Below are positions 26,280 through 34,197 of a DNA stretch of 64,000 nt, piece by piece. Both the position numbers and the translations under genes were made by a program. Under the pieces are notes generated by a model that worked only from the letters and a program-made list of their open reading frames with translations, had not been told where the DNA came from and made no database searches. Numbering within the stretch: position 1 is the stretch's first letter; each line of letters begins with the position of its first letter. The stretch lies in NCBI GenBank assembly GCA_015272395.1, contig JACYLQ010000001.1, forward strand, positions 496,001 to 560,000. The letters run 5' to 3'. The DNA comes from Calothrix sp. C42_A2020_038. Lineage in GTDB: Bacteria > Cyanobacteriota > Cyanobacteriia > Cyanobacteriales > Nostocaceae.

Positions 26280-27347
26280 ATGAGGAGACAAAAACGACTT
26301 GGTATTTTAACTAGTGGAGGTGACTGTCCTGGGCTAAATGCAGTAATTAGGTCTGTAGTTAGTCATGCAACTCTCACATACAACTGGCAAGTATTTGGTA
26401 TTCCCTATGCAACCAGAGGATTATTAGATGGTAAAGCAATTCCTTTGAGTATCCATGGTTTAGATTTACGCGGTATTGATCCTTTACTGAATATGGGTGG
26501 AACAATTCTTGGCAGTATCAATAAAGGCGATACTCTTGAACACATCGATGAGATTGTAGCAGGTTACAATGCTCTTGGATTAGATGCATTAATTGGGATT
26601 GGTGGAGACGGGAGTTTAGCAATTCTGAATCAATTGCAAACTGCTGGAAATTGGCAATTTATCGCTATACCCAAAACAATCGATAATGATGTTGCACTAA
26701 CTGAGCATGTTGTCGGGTTTGATACTGCGGTCAATACAATTGTTGATGCATTAAATCGCTTGACTTTCACTGCAGCTAGCCATGATCGGGTGATGATTGT
26801 CGAAGTAATGGGACGTAGTGCCGGACACTTAGCCTTACATGCAGGTATTGCAGGTGGTGCAGATGTGATTTTAATCCCAGAGATACCATATTCTATTCAA
26901 GATATTTGCTTGCATTTACAAGAATTGCGAGATAATTGGGGGCGCAAATTTGCTATTGTTGTAGTTGCGGAAGGAGCGCAAGTCGCCAAAGATTCTTCGT
27001 GTTGCTCTGGTTGCCAAAAACCAAATTGTGGAATGGGGCAATACATTGCTTCGGAAATTCGTAATTGTAGTCATGAGCAACTTGATATTCGAGTATCAGT
27101 ACTCGGACACATTCAGCGTGGTGGTATACCTTCAGCATTAGACCGTTTGGTTGCAACTGCGTTTGGCAAAGCAGCTGTGGATTTACTTTTCAATGGTGAG
27201 ACTGGAAAGATGGTTATATGGCACAATGGAAAAGTTGAAGCGGCGTCTTTAGATGCGGTTCTTGCTCAAAGTCCATTGCGAGTAGCTCCTGATGATTACT
27301 TAGTAGAAACAGCGCGCGCATTAGGTATTTACATTGGCATTCAATAA
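26280..27347 (+). CDS. pfkA: ATP-dependent 6-phosphofructokinase
   Basis: A 355-residue enzyme that phosphorylates fructose 6-phosphate in glycolysis. LGILTSGGDCPGLNAVIR is the ATP site; GGDGS (108-112) with Gly in fourth position indicates ATP rather than pyrophosphate use. PKTIDNDV (131-138) carries the catalytic Asp, MGRSAGHLA the sugar-phosphate site, and LGHIQRGG the C-terminal binding loop. A four-cysteine cluster, CCSGCQKPNC (241-250), sits in a surface insert between EGAQ and the next helix. GGGAGG at 26265-26270 supports the ATG. It follows the acyl-CoA synthetase-GNAT gene in one unit. Confidence 0.95.
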   Translation: MRRQKRLGILTSGGDCPGLNAVIRSVVSHATLTYNWQVFGIPYATRGLLDGKAIPLSIHGLDLRGIDPLLNMGGTILGSINKGDTLEHIDEIVAGYNALGLDALIGIGGDGSLAILNQLQTAGNWQFIAIPKTIDNDVALTEHVVGFDTAVNTIVDALNRLTFTAASHDRVMIVEVMGRSAGHLALHAGIAGGADVILIPEIPYSIQDICLHLQELRDNWGRKFAIVVVAEGAQVAKDSSCCSGCQKPNCGMGQYIASEIRNCSHEQLDIRVSVLGHIQRGGIPSALDRLVATAFGKAAVDLLFNGETGKMVIWHNGKVEAASLDAVLAQSPLRVAPDDYLVETARALGIYIGIQ

Positions 27348-27407
27348 TTTTTTATAAGATTTCAGTATGATTTTTGAAAACACACCAATAATCAAAGCGA
27401 GGTATGT

Positions 27408-27596
27408 ATGAAAGAAGCAATGGATTCTTTAGAAATATTGGTTGATAAATTTACATTAGCAGCAATTTTAGAATTATTAGAGCGAATCTGCCACAAAAAA
27501 GCAGAAAATCTCAGAAAAAATTGGAAAGATGAAGCTTCCGCAAAATTGTGGGATAAAGCTGCAAGACAGATTGAACAGTTAAATGTCGATATCTAA
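27408..27596 (+). CDS. small helical protein, unknown function
   Basis: 62 residues, start ATG at 27408 with GAGG about 8 bases upstream. The sequence is predicted fully helical and highly charged (RICHKKAENLRKNWKDEASAKLWDKAARQIEQL), with no signal or membrane span. It lies 60 bases after pfkA on the same strand. I do not recognise it; similar small proteins are common in filamentous cyanobacteria. The clear ribosome binding site and regular amphipathic pattern make it a credible gene. Confidence 0.6.
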   Translation: MKEAMDSLEILVDKFTLAAILELLERICHKKAENLRKNWKDEASAKLWDKAARQIEQLNVDI

Positions 27597-27703
27597 CTGT
27601 AGAAACATACCTTCAAAACAAGTTTTGTGTTTGGTCGTAACGCTCAAAACCCTGATTATACAAACTTCTTAAACTGGCGCCACCATACACAAAAATTGCA
27701 TGA

Positions 27704-27925
27704 ACTTTTTTTGGGGCTGATATACAAAGTAAACACCCTAGTACTCCATGTCAATCTTGGACGGGTTGGGTATTGTTCGGAGGTATATTTTTCTTGATTT
27801 TGAGTACTGTAATATCTTCATCTCTGGGAGTTTTAGCTGCTTTACTTTTTGCTGCGATTCCTTTAATAATTGTAATTCGAGGTACTAAAGCAAAGCTATC
27901 CAATACAAAAGGTCGGAGAATATAG
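27704..27925 (+). pseudogene. small two-span membrane protein frame lacking a standard start
   Basis: The frame open from 27704 (after TGA) to the TAG at 27923-27925 encodes a polar N-terminus (KHPSTPCQSWTGW), two hydrophobic runs (VLFGGIFFLILSTVI and LGVLAALLFAAIPLIIVI) and a basic tail (RGTKAKLSNTKGRR), a convincing small membrane protein. The only usual start codon is a TTG at 27773, inside the first span. Either it uses a rare start such as ATA at 27722, or its 5' end is damaged. It is too short and start-poor for standard gene calling. Confidence 0.4.
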
Positions 27926-27933
27926 ATATTGAT

Positions 27934-28167
27934 TCAATCATTCAAACAACAGTCAACCCATTCATAAAACTCAATAGCGTCATCACTACAAGTATGACAT
28001 CCACCACACTTTTTTCCTTTATCCATTTTACGAACTCGACCTTTGCGAATTAGCCGCAAAAGCATGTCTCGTAAAGGTTCTGCTTCCATACGAAAATGAA
28101 TTTTCAAATCTGCGAGTGAAGCTGTTTTGTGTAGGCTCAAAAATTTTTGCAACTCCATTAATATCAT
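27934..28167 (-). CDS. feoC: FeoC-like iron-sulfur regulator
   Basis: I start at the ATG at 28167 (MILMELQKFL), which has GAAGGG upstream; a TTG at 28194 is less likely. The protein is a small winged helix (LQKFLSLHKTASLADLKIHF, then PLRDMLLRLIRKGRVRKM) ending in a cysteine motif KKCGGCHTCSDDAIEFYEW, typical of FeoC, where Cys residues bind an Fe-S cluster. FeoC proteins modulate FeoB or its transcription. It is the last gene of the feo operon, 62 bases after feoB. Confidence 0.85.
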   Translation of the reverse strand: MILMELQKFLSLHKTASLADLKIHFRMEAEPLRDMLLRLIRKGRVRKMDKGKKCGGCHTCSDDAIEFYEWVDCCLND

Positions 28168-28229
28168 GATTTTACCCTTCATTATTAATGTCAAGCGATC
28201 AGTAAAGGCGCCGAATATTGGCTAATATT

Positions 28230-30560
28230 TCAGCCTGCTACGGGTTGCTTATAACGTTTGGCACCAACTTTTTTCAGTACAAAGCAAGTAGTTATTATTG
28301 CCAAAATCAATGCGACTATCGAAGTAATAGAAGATGTTGGATGTTGTATAAACGTTGTGATTTGGTAATACATTACTGCTGCCCAATAAGCCAAACCAGT
28401 AGTCCAGCAACCAGCAAACACTGTCCATCCTAGATTTGTTTCACGATACAATGCTGCGGTTGCTGAGACGCAAGGGAAGTATAATAAGACAAATAGTAAG
28501 TAGGCAAAGGCTGCATTTTTACTACCGAATCTTTGTGACATTTGTCCGTATGTACTAACAGAAATTCCTTGAGCTTCTGCAGCTTGTTTTTGGTCTTGAA
28601 TATTGGTGGAGCTAAAACCAAGGGGGTCAAAAATTTTCTCAGTAAGTTTCATTAAGTTCTCTGGAATGCTGAGGAATGCTTTACTAATACCACCCCAAAA
28701 ACTATATTCTTCTGGTTTTTCTGGCTCTGTTGCGGCTTTTTCTTCTTCTGCTAGTTGAGTATATAAAGAATTCATGGTGCCAACCATTACCTCTTTAGCG
28801 AATACTCCAGACATTAAACCAACAGTAGCAGGCCAATTATCCTGAGTAATTCCCATTGGTGTAAATACAGGTGTGATAGTGCGACTCATCGCACTCAAAA
28901 TTGAGTCTTTACTATCTTGCTTGCCAAAAGAACCATCTGTACCGACTGAGTTCATAAAACCTAGCACAACAACCATGATGACAATTGCAATACCTGCTTT
29001 TTTGATAAAAGCTTTGAGTCGATCCCAAGTACGTAATAATACTCCTTTGAGTTTGGGAATATGATAAGCGGGTAATTCCATAATAAAAGGTGCAGCTTCA
29101 CCTTGGAGGATGGTGTTTTTGAGAACTAGTCCTGTAAAAATTGCCGCTAAAATTCCCAATAAGTACAGACCTAATACTATATTGTGCCCTCCAACTTGAA
29201 AAAAGGCGCCGCAGAATAGAGCATAAACAGCTAATCTGGCACTACAGGACATAAACGGATTCATCATTACTGTCATGATGCGGTCACGTTTATTTTCTAA
29301 TGTCCGCGTTGCCATAATGCCAGGAATATTACATCCAAATCCTACCATCATCGGCACAAAAGATTTTCCAGGTAGTCCAACAAACCGCATTAATCTATCC
29401 ATGACAAAAGCCGCGCGTGCCATGTAGCCAGTATCTTCTAATGCTGATAAACATAAAAACATCATCCCTATTTGGGGAATAAATGTGGCTGTTGTTTGAA
29501 TACCACCACCTGCACCCTGCGCCAAAAGACCAATTAACCAACCTGGTGTATTAATTTTTTCTAACAAGTGTGCGAACCCATCAACAAAAATCGTGGCAAA
29601 GGTGATATCAAAGAAATCAATAAATGCACCACCAATATTAATTGATACCATGAACATTAAGTACATGACTAAGAGGAAAATCGGAATACCCAAAAACCGA
29701 TTTAACACCACTTGGTCAATTTTGTCAGAGAGAGTGGTTTTAATTTCCCTGTTACGTTCGGTTGCACCTTGAGTTAAATTGTGGATAAATCCGTAACGGC
29801 TATCAGCGATGATAATATCTAAGTCATCATCCAGCGTTTGATGAACTCGGCGCCGATGTTCAACAATGATATGCTCTAATTTACGACCTTGAAGTTCAGG
29901 AGTGATTCGATCTTCATATTCCAATAGCTTCAAAGCTTTCCAACGAGCATCAACCGCGTGGTTAGAACTATGTTCATTAATAAAAGGTACTAATTCAGCA
30001 ATTGCATCCTCAATTACAGCAGGGTAAGCAACATAAGTAGTTGGTCTAGAGGGGTTAATGAAAGCTTGTTTAATGGCATCCTTCAGTTCTGATATACCCT
30101 TATTCGTCGCAGCAGTCATCGGGATCACAGAACAACCCAGTCGTTCAGCAAGTAAGTTTGCATCAATCCGAATATCTCGCAATGCTGCGACATCCATCAT
30201 GTTTAATGCAATTATCATCGGCAAGCGCATTTCCATGATTTGAGTCGTAAGATATAGGTTACGCTCTAAATTAGAAGCATCAACTATATTTATAATCACA
30301 TTCGCCTCGTTCTGAAGCAAATAATCACGCGCGACTAACTCATCAAGTCCAGTGTCTTCATCCTCAGCATCTAAAGAATAAACTCCAGGTAAATCAACAA
30401 CAGTGATTTCACTATCATGATAAGTATATTTTCCTTCCTTTCGTTCAACTGTTACACCGGGCCAATTACCAGTCTTCTGATTTGCACCCGTCAAAGCATT
30501 AAATAAAGTTGTTTTACCGCAATTGGGGTTACCTACCAACCCAATTATCCATTTACTCAT
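28230..30560 (-). CDS. feoB: ferrous iron transporter FeoB
   Basis: A 776-residue inner-membrane Fe(II) transporter. The N-terminal G-protein domain has GLVGNPNCGKTTLFN (G1), VVDLPGVYSL (G3) and LNMMDVA (G4, NxxD), then a helical spacer (about 170-270). The membrane part holds two Gate motifs, with GFGCNIPGIMATR and the metal-path Cys, and later a Gate2 region before a C-terminal span. Length is standard. ATG overlaps the feoA stop by four bases, showing translational coupling. A GGCGCC site lies within the gene. Confidence 0.96.
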   Translation of the reverse strand: MSKWIIGLVGNPNCGKTTLFNALTGANQKTGNWPGVTVERKEGKYTYHDSEITVVDLPGVYSLDAEDEDTGLDELVARDYLLQNEANVIINIVDASNLERNLYLTTQIMEMRLPMIIALNMMDVAALRDIRIDANLLAERLGCSVIPMTAATNKGISELKDAIKQAFINPSRPTTYVAYPAVIEDAIAELVPFINEHSSNHAVDARWKALKLLEYEDRITPELQGRKLEHIIVEHRRRVHQTLDDDLDIIIADSRYGFIHNLTQGATERNREIKTTLSDKIDQVVLNRFLGIPIFLLVMYLMFMVSINIGGAFIDFFDITFATIFVDGFAHLLEKINTPGWLIGLLAQGAGGGIQTTATFIPQIGMMFLCLSALEDTGYMARAAFVMDRLMRFVGLPGKSFVPMMVGFGCNIPGIMATRTLENKRDRIMTVMMNPFMSCSARLAVYALFCGAFFQVGGHNIVLGLYLLGILAAIFTGLVLKNTILQGEAAPFIMELPAYHIPKLKGVLLRTWDRLKAFIKKAGIAIVIMVVVLGFMNSVGTDGSFGKQDSKDSILSAMSRTITPVFTPMGITQDNWPATVGLMSGVFAKEVMVGTMNSLYTQLAEEEKAATEPEKPEEYSFWGGISKAFLSIPENLMKLTEKIFDPLGFSSTNIQDQKQAAEAQGISVSTYGQMSQRFGSKNAAFAYLLFVLLYFPCVSATAALYRETNLGWTVFAGCWTTGLAYWAAVMYYQITTFIQHPTSSITSIVALILAIITTCFVLKKVGAKRYKQPVAG

Positions 30561-30802
30561 TTTGAAATCTCCTCTACAAAAAGTGCGTTGGCTTCATCTT
30601 TACGCAGACTGAGTTTAAAATCGCGGACTTGAATCTCTACAGGATCACCAAGAGGAGCGTAGCGAGTAACTGTAAACTCTGTTCCTGGTGTCAAACCCAT
30701 TGCGAGTAATTTTCCCTTGTAACTACGAGCTGTTTTTTCGTAACCAACTACCCGCCCTGTACTACCAACTGCTAAATCTCGTAAATTCTTCTTATTATTC
30801 AT
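30557..30802 (-). CDS. feoA: FeoA protein (second copy)
   Basis: An 81-residue SH3-like protein. LRDLAVGSTGRVVGYEKTARSY, LLAMGLTPGTEFTVTRYAPLGDPVEIQV and FKLSLRKDEANALFV match FeoA closely. FeoA is a small cytosolic protein that supports FeoB. The 5' end overlaps the upstream feoA paralogue by 8 bases and the 3' end overlaps feoB by 4 bases, so three genes are translated in tight coupling. Confidence 0.93.
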   Translation of the reverse strand: MNNKKNLRDLAVGSTGRVVGYEKTARSYKGKLLAMGLTPGTEFTVTRYAPLGDPVEIQVRDFKLSLRKDEANALFVEEISK

Positions 30803-31157
30803 TTTGCTTATTTGTACACATTATTTTTTGTGCCATACTTGTACCTAAACCAATTCGGTTGTCTCCAATCGCAACAATTACAGAACCCCCTGTATTACTA
30901 ATGACCTGAACTTGACATCCAGGCGCCAGTCCCATACCAATCAGCCGACGTACCATCCCTTCAGAACCTTTGAGTTTGATAATCTGTAAACTCTCTCCTA
31001 TGCTCGCCATTGCCAAAGGGAAAGATTTACTACTACCAAATGAAGCTTGATCGGCGATATCTTGCTCTACTTCTGTTTGGCTTAATTTTTCCTCAAAAAA
31101 GTCAAATCCTAGCCATTTAGGTCTGCAATCTGGGTTTTGTTTATCTTCTCTGTTCAA
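30795..31157 (-). CDS. feoA: FeoA-domain protein (first copy, with N-terminal extension)
   Basis: A 120-residue protein. Residues about 45-115 are a FeoA domain (GESLQIIKLKGSEGMVRRLIGMGLAPGCQVQVI, GGSVIVAIGDNRIGLG). The first 45 residues (KQNPDCRPKWLGFDFFEEKLSQTEVEQD) are acidic and not part of the usual fold. It starts the feo operon and differs from the second FeoA in sequence and length, so the pair may act as a heteromer or have separate roles. A 366-base upstream region holds the operon promoter; I cannot place a convincing Fur site. Confidence 0.9.
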   Translation of the reverse strand: MNREDKQNPDCRPKWLGFDFFEEKLSQTEVEQDIADQASFGSSKSFPLAMASIGESLQIIKLKGSEGMVRRLIGMGLAPGCQVQVISNTGGSVIVAIGDNRIGLGTSMAQKIMCTNKQNE

Positions 31158-31523
31158 ATTGTTACCTCATGCTTGATGACAAAAATTTTAGTAGTACAAA
31201 TAATATCTTGTGGGTCAGGCAGGGATACCTGACCAATGCCTAAAAATTAACAAGTCAATAATCAAAAAAAATTCTCAGTAAAGTACTATAGCTAGTTTTT
31301 CTGAAAAAAACAATTATTTATAACTTTTCTTAATAAGGTTTCGCGTTTTTGTATCATAATCTATAGATAAAAAACGAACTTTTTTCTTGATTTTGTACGG
31401 TATCTAAGACCTATGCAGATGAACAAGGTATTCATGGCGCCATCTCAAAGTTCGTTTTTGTTCGTTTAAAACCTTAATTATAAGTATAATTGCTTATCGT
31501 TAGGCAGTTGAGAATTTTCTCAA
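31158..31523. other. feo upstream region with dispersed palindrome
   Basis: A palindrome at 31213-31234 (GGTCAGGCAGGG...CCTGACC) matches the one inside the repeat at 5610-5631 with one changed base. The remaining sequence is very AT-rich (for example AATTATTTATAACTTTTC around 31312) and likely contains the feo promoter. A Fur box cannot be assigned by eye with confidence. Confidence 0.5.
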
Positions 31524-31757
31524 CTATTTCCGAGATTTTAAAAATTCCATTGGAGGGATATCATCATATTCTGTAAATACTTCAATCGCTGGACGATTTT
31601 CGTTTGCCTTGAGACGATGCTTGAGAATTAAAATCGTACTATCAATACCTTCATGCAAATTAAATGGCTGTTTGTAATCTCGATCTGCCCGCGAAAAAGT
31701 TCTTAAACTAGTGCTAATATTTTTGATACGATTTGTTGGATTCATTTTACTAGGCAA
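31524..31757 (-). pseudogene. histidine kinase remnant (between HisKA and ATPase)
   Basis: The 77 residues (NRIKNISTSLRTFSRADRDY, then ILKHRLKANENRPAIEVFTEY) are the stretch that in large cyanobacterial multisensor kinases lies just before the N-box (usually followed by a QLNQVFMNLLANAIDA-type sequence). Here the frame stops at KSRK before any N-box, and no HisKA precedes it. It is therefore an internal fragment of a lost kinase gene. Its ATG is only 3 bases after the hybrid kinase stop, suggesting a deletion joined the two. Confidence 0.75.
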
Positions 31758-31760
31758 AGG

Positions 31761-33692
31761 TTAGGAATGCAAAACCTTTTGGACTGTAGTGAGTAAAGCT
31801 TGAGTAGTAAAAGGTTTAGGTAAAAATTCGTGGAAATTAACATTGCGATTATAAGCATTAGTCAAATTAGATGTTAACCCACTCATCGCAATAATTTTTA
31901 CTTGTGGGTTCATGCGTTGCAAGGCCAGAATGGCGGTATAGCCATCCATTGATGGCATCATTAAGTCTATCAAAATCAAAGTGATGTCATCTTTGTACTC
32001 AGCATAAATGGCAAGTGCATCAATTCCATCACTGGCAGTTAAGATGCGATAATTATGACTTAAAAGGGTAGTTTTAGTTACTTCACAGATTGTTGTTTCG
32101 TCATCGACAACCAAAATCAATTCGCCATTACCATCTGCGAAAGAAGTATCAGTTTGTTTTTGAAATTCTAAAGTTTGGGAACTCGGTAAATATACTTTAA
32201 AAGTACTGCCCTTGCCTAGGTCACTATAGACATTGACAAAACCATTGTGATTTTTAATGATACCCATCGCAGTCGATAATCCTAGACCAGTCCCCTTCCC
32301 TATATCTTTTGTGGTAAAGAAGGGGTCAAAAATACGGTCTATAATAGATGGTGGAATGCCTGTTCCGGTATCAGAAATTGTAATTACAACGTATGGACCA
32401 GCTTCAGCATCTACATGCATACGAGCGTAACTTTCGTCAATCAAAATGTTATGAGCGCTAATGTCTAAAGTTCCTCCAGTTGACATCGCATCACGCGCGT
32501 TAACAATTAAGTTCATTAATACCTGATGGATTTGAGTGGCATCGGCAAAAATACTCCAAAGGTCAGGTGCTATGTTAGTTTGAGTTTTAATAGATTTTGG
32601 AAATGTTCCTTGGGCAATTCGGGCAATATCCAAAATTAAGTCATTAAGCTCGATAATACTGCAACTGCCTTCTACTCCTCGACGAGTAAATGATAGGATT
32701 TGTTTGACTAAATCGGCGCCTCGTTTGGCACTGTCTTCTAAAATTTTCAGCAATTGTTGGGTATTTTCATCAAGATCAGGCAATTTAAGAGGCAAGAGTT
32801 GAGCAACTGCTAAAACTGGAGTGAGAATGTTATTAAAATCGTGAGCAATGCCACTGGCAAGGGTTCCGACACTTTCAAGACGTTGAGCGCGTAGAAATTG
32901 GGCTTGCAGTTGTTTCTTCTCTGTGATGTCGGTACTAACATTAAGAATAGATTTAGGATTTCCTCCTTCATCGCGCATTAAAGTCCAGCGACTTTCAACA
33001 ATGATTTCTCTACCATCTTTGGTGATTTGCTGCAATTCACCCTGCCACTTGCCTTCTTTCGCAAGTATTCCCAGCATCGCTTCAAATTGTGAACTGTTCT
33101 TACGTTCGTACAAAACTTCAATTGCACTTTTACCCAAGATATCTGCTGTCTCCCACCCATATAAACGTTCGGCGCCTTTACTCCAAAATAAAAGGTGGTG
33201 CTGCAAATCTTGAACACAAATCGCATCTGTGGCAATATCTAACAAAGCAGCTTGCTCACGAATTTGTTGCTCTGCTTGTTTCAATGCCTGTTCTGCACTG
33301 TACCGTTTTTGCCGCTCTTTTGCCTCTCGTAACTCTCGCTCAACCGCTGGAACTAAACGAGCCAGATTACCCTTTATTAAATAATCGTGCGCCCCAGCTT
33401 TCATGGCGGCGACAGCAGTATCTTCTCCAATTGTACCAGAAATTATAATAAACGGTAAATCCAATTTCCGATTTTGAATTATTTTCAGCGCTTCTAAAGC
33501 GCTGAAAGCTGGCATACTGTAGTCAGCAATTATGATGTCCCAAGGCTGTTGATTTAAGGCTGACTCCATTGTACCTGGGGTATCAACTCGAACATAATCT
33601 AACGTATAGCCACCCCGACGTAATTCTCGCAGGGTTAGTAGAGTATCATCTTCCGAATCCTCAACAATGAGAATGCGCAGGTGAGAGTTCAT
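31761..33692 (-). CDS. hybrid kinase: receiver-PAS-HisKA-ATPase-receiver
   Basis: 643 residues, no membrane span. Domain order: receiver 1 (RILIVEDSEDD, phospho-Asp57 in IIADYSMP), a coiled linker, PAS (about 150-260, YGWETADILGKSAIEVLYER), HisKA with VGTLASGIAHDFNNILTPVL, ATPase (NARDAMSTGG, ISDTGTGIPP, GLGLSTAMGI) and receiver 2 (LILVVDDETTI, LILIDLMMPSMDG, LPKPF). It is a soluble phosphorelay hub, probably receiving phosphate from or acting beside the cyanobacteriochrome kinase two genes upstream. It lies 26 bases after the Rcp1-like gene. Confidence 0.92.
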   Translation of the reverse strand: MNSHLRILIVEDSEDDTLLTLRELRRGGYTLDYVRVDTPGTMESALNQQPWDIIIADYSMPAFSALEALKIIQNRKLDLPFIIISGTIGEDTAVAAMKAGAHDYLIKGNLARLVPAVERELREAKERQKRYSAEQALKQAEQQIREQAALLDIATDAICVQDLQHHLLFWSKGAERLYGWETADILGKSAIEVLYERKNSSQFEAMLGILAKEGKWQGELQQITKDGREIIVESRWTLMRDEGGNPKSILNVSTDITEKKQLQAQFLRAQRLESVGTLASGIAHDFNNILTPVLAVAQLLPLKLPDLDENTQQLLKILEDSAKRGADLVKQILSFTRRGVEGSCSIIELNDLILDIARIAQGTFPKSIKTQTNIAPDLWSIFADATQIHQVLMNLIVNARDAMSTGGTLDISAHNILIDESYARMHVDAEAGPYVVITISDTGTGIPPSIIDRIFDPFFTTKDIGKGTGLGLSTAMGIIKNHNGFVNVYSDLGKGSTFKVYLPSSQTLEFQKQTDTSFADGNGELILVVDDETTICEVTKTTLLSHNYRILTASDGIDALAIYAEYKDDITLILIDLMMPSMDGYTAILALQRMNPQVKIIAMSGLTSNLTNAYNRNVNFHEFLPKPFTTQALLTTVQKVLHS

Positions 33693-33718
33693 TTTGGCGA
33701 CCTCGCTACATTACCTAA

Positions 33719-34168
33719 CTAAATGGGTGGGACTTCATTCATTAGTAACCAATACATCCCTAACTGCCGAATTGCTTCCGAAAACTGCATAAAATCGACA
33801 GGTTTACGAATGTAACTGTTGCACCCCAAATTGTAACTATCGAGCAAATCTTGCTCTTCGTTGGAAGTCGTCAGAACAACTATCGGCAGTAGCTTAGTAC
33901 GTTGATCTTCTCGCAAACGACGTAAAACTTCAAGCCCATCAATCCGAGGCAATTTTAAATCTAATAAAATTACTGTTGGCTTGATACTTACATCACGTCC
34001 GATGTAAATGCCAGTGCCAAAAAGATAATCTAGGGCTTCAACACCATCATGAACTACCACAATCTCATTACTAATATGATGGCGTTTGAGCGCGCGAATT
34101 GCCAATAATTCATCATCGGGGTTATCCTCTACCAAAAGAATGCTTTTGTTACTTGCATGTACACTCAT
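33719..34168 (-). CDS. Rcp1-like single-domain response regulator
   Basis: 149 residues. SILLVEDNPDDELLAIRALKR, phospho-Asp70 in VILLDLKLPRIDG, the switch Thr in VVLTTSNEEQD and Lys in YIRKPVDF form a full receiver with the Rcp1 hallmark of ending soon after PVDFMQFSEAIRQLGMYW. Rcp1 relatives are phosphorylated by phytochrome-type kinases in cyanobacteria. It sits 29 bases after the cyanobacteriochrome kinase gene and 26 before a hybrid kinase, so it should carry the light signal from the former. Confidence 0.92.
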   Translation of the reverse strand: MSVHASNKSILLVEDNPDDELLAIRALKRHHISNEIVVVHDGVEALDYLFGTGIYIGRDVSIKPTVILLDLKLPRIDGLEVLRRLREDQRTKLLPIVVLTTSNEEQDLLDSYNLGCNSYIRKPVDFMQFSEAIRQLGMYWLLMNEVPPI

Positions 34169-34197
34169 TTTTAAAACAGTATATCAATAAGAAAGAA

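Noticed and set aside
31240-31460. Fur box upstream of the feo operon
   Set aside because: AT-rich stretches resemble parts of a Fur site but no 19-base palindrome with few mismatches is visible.
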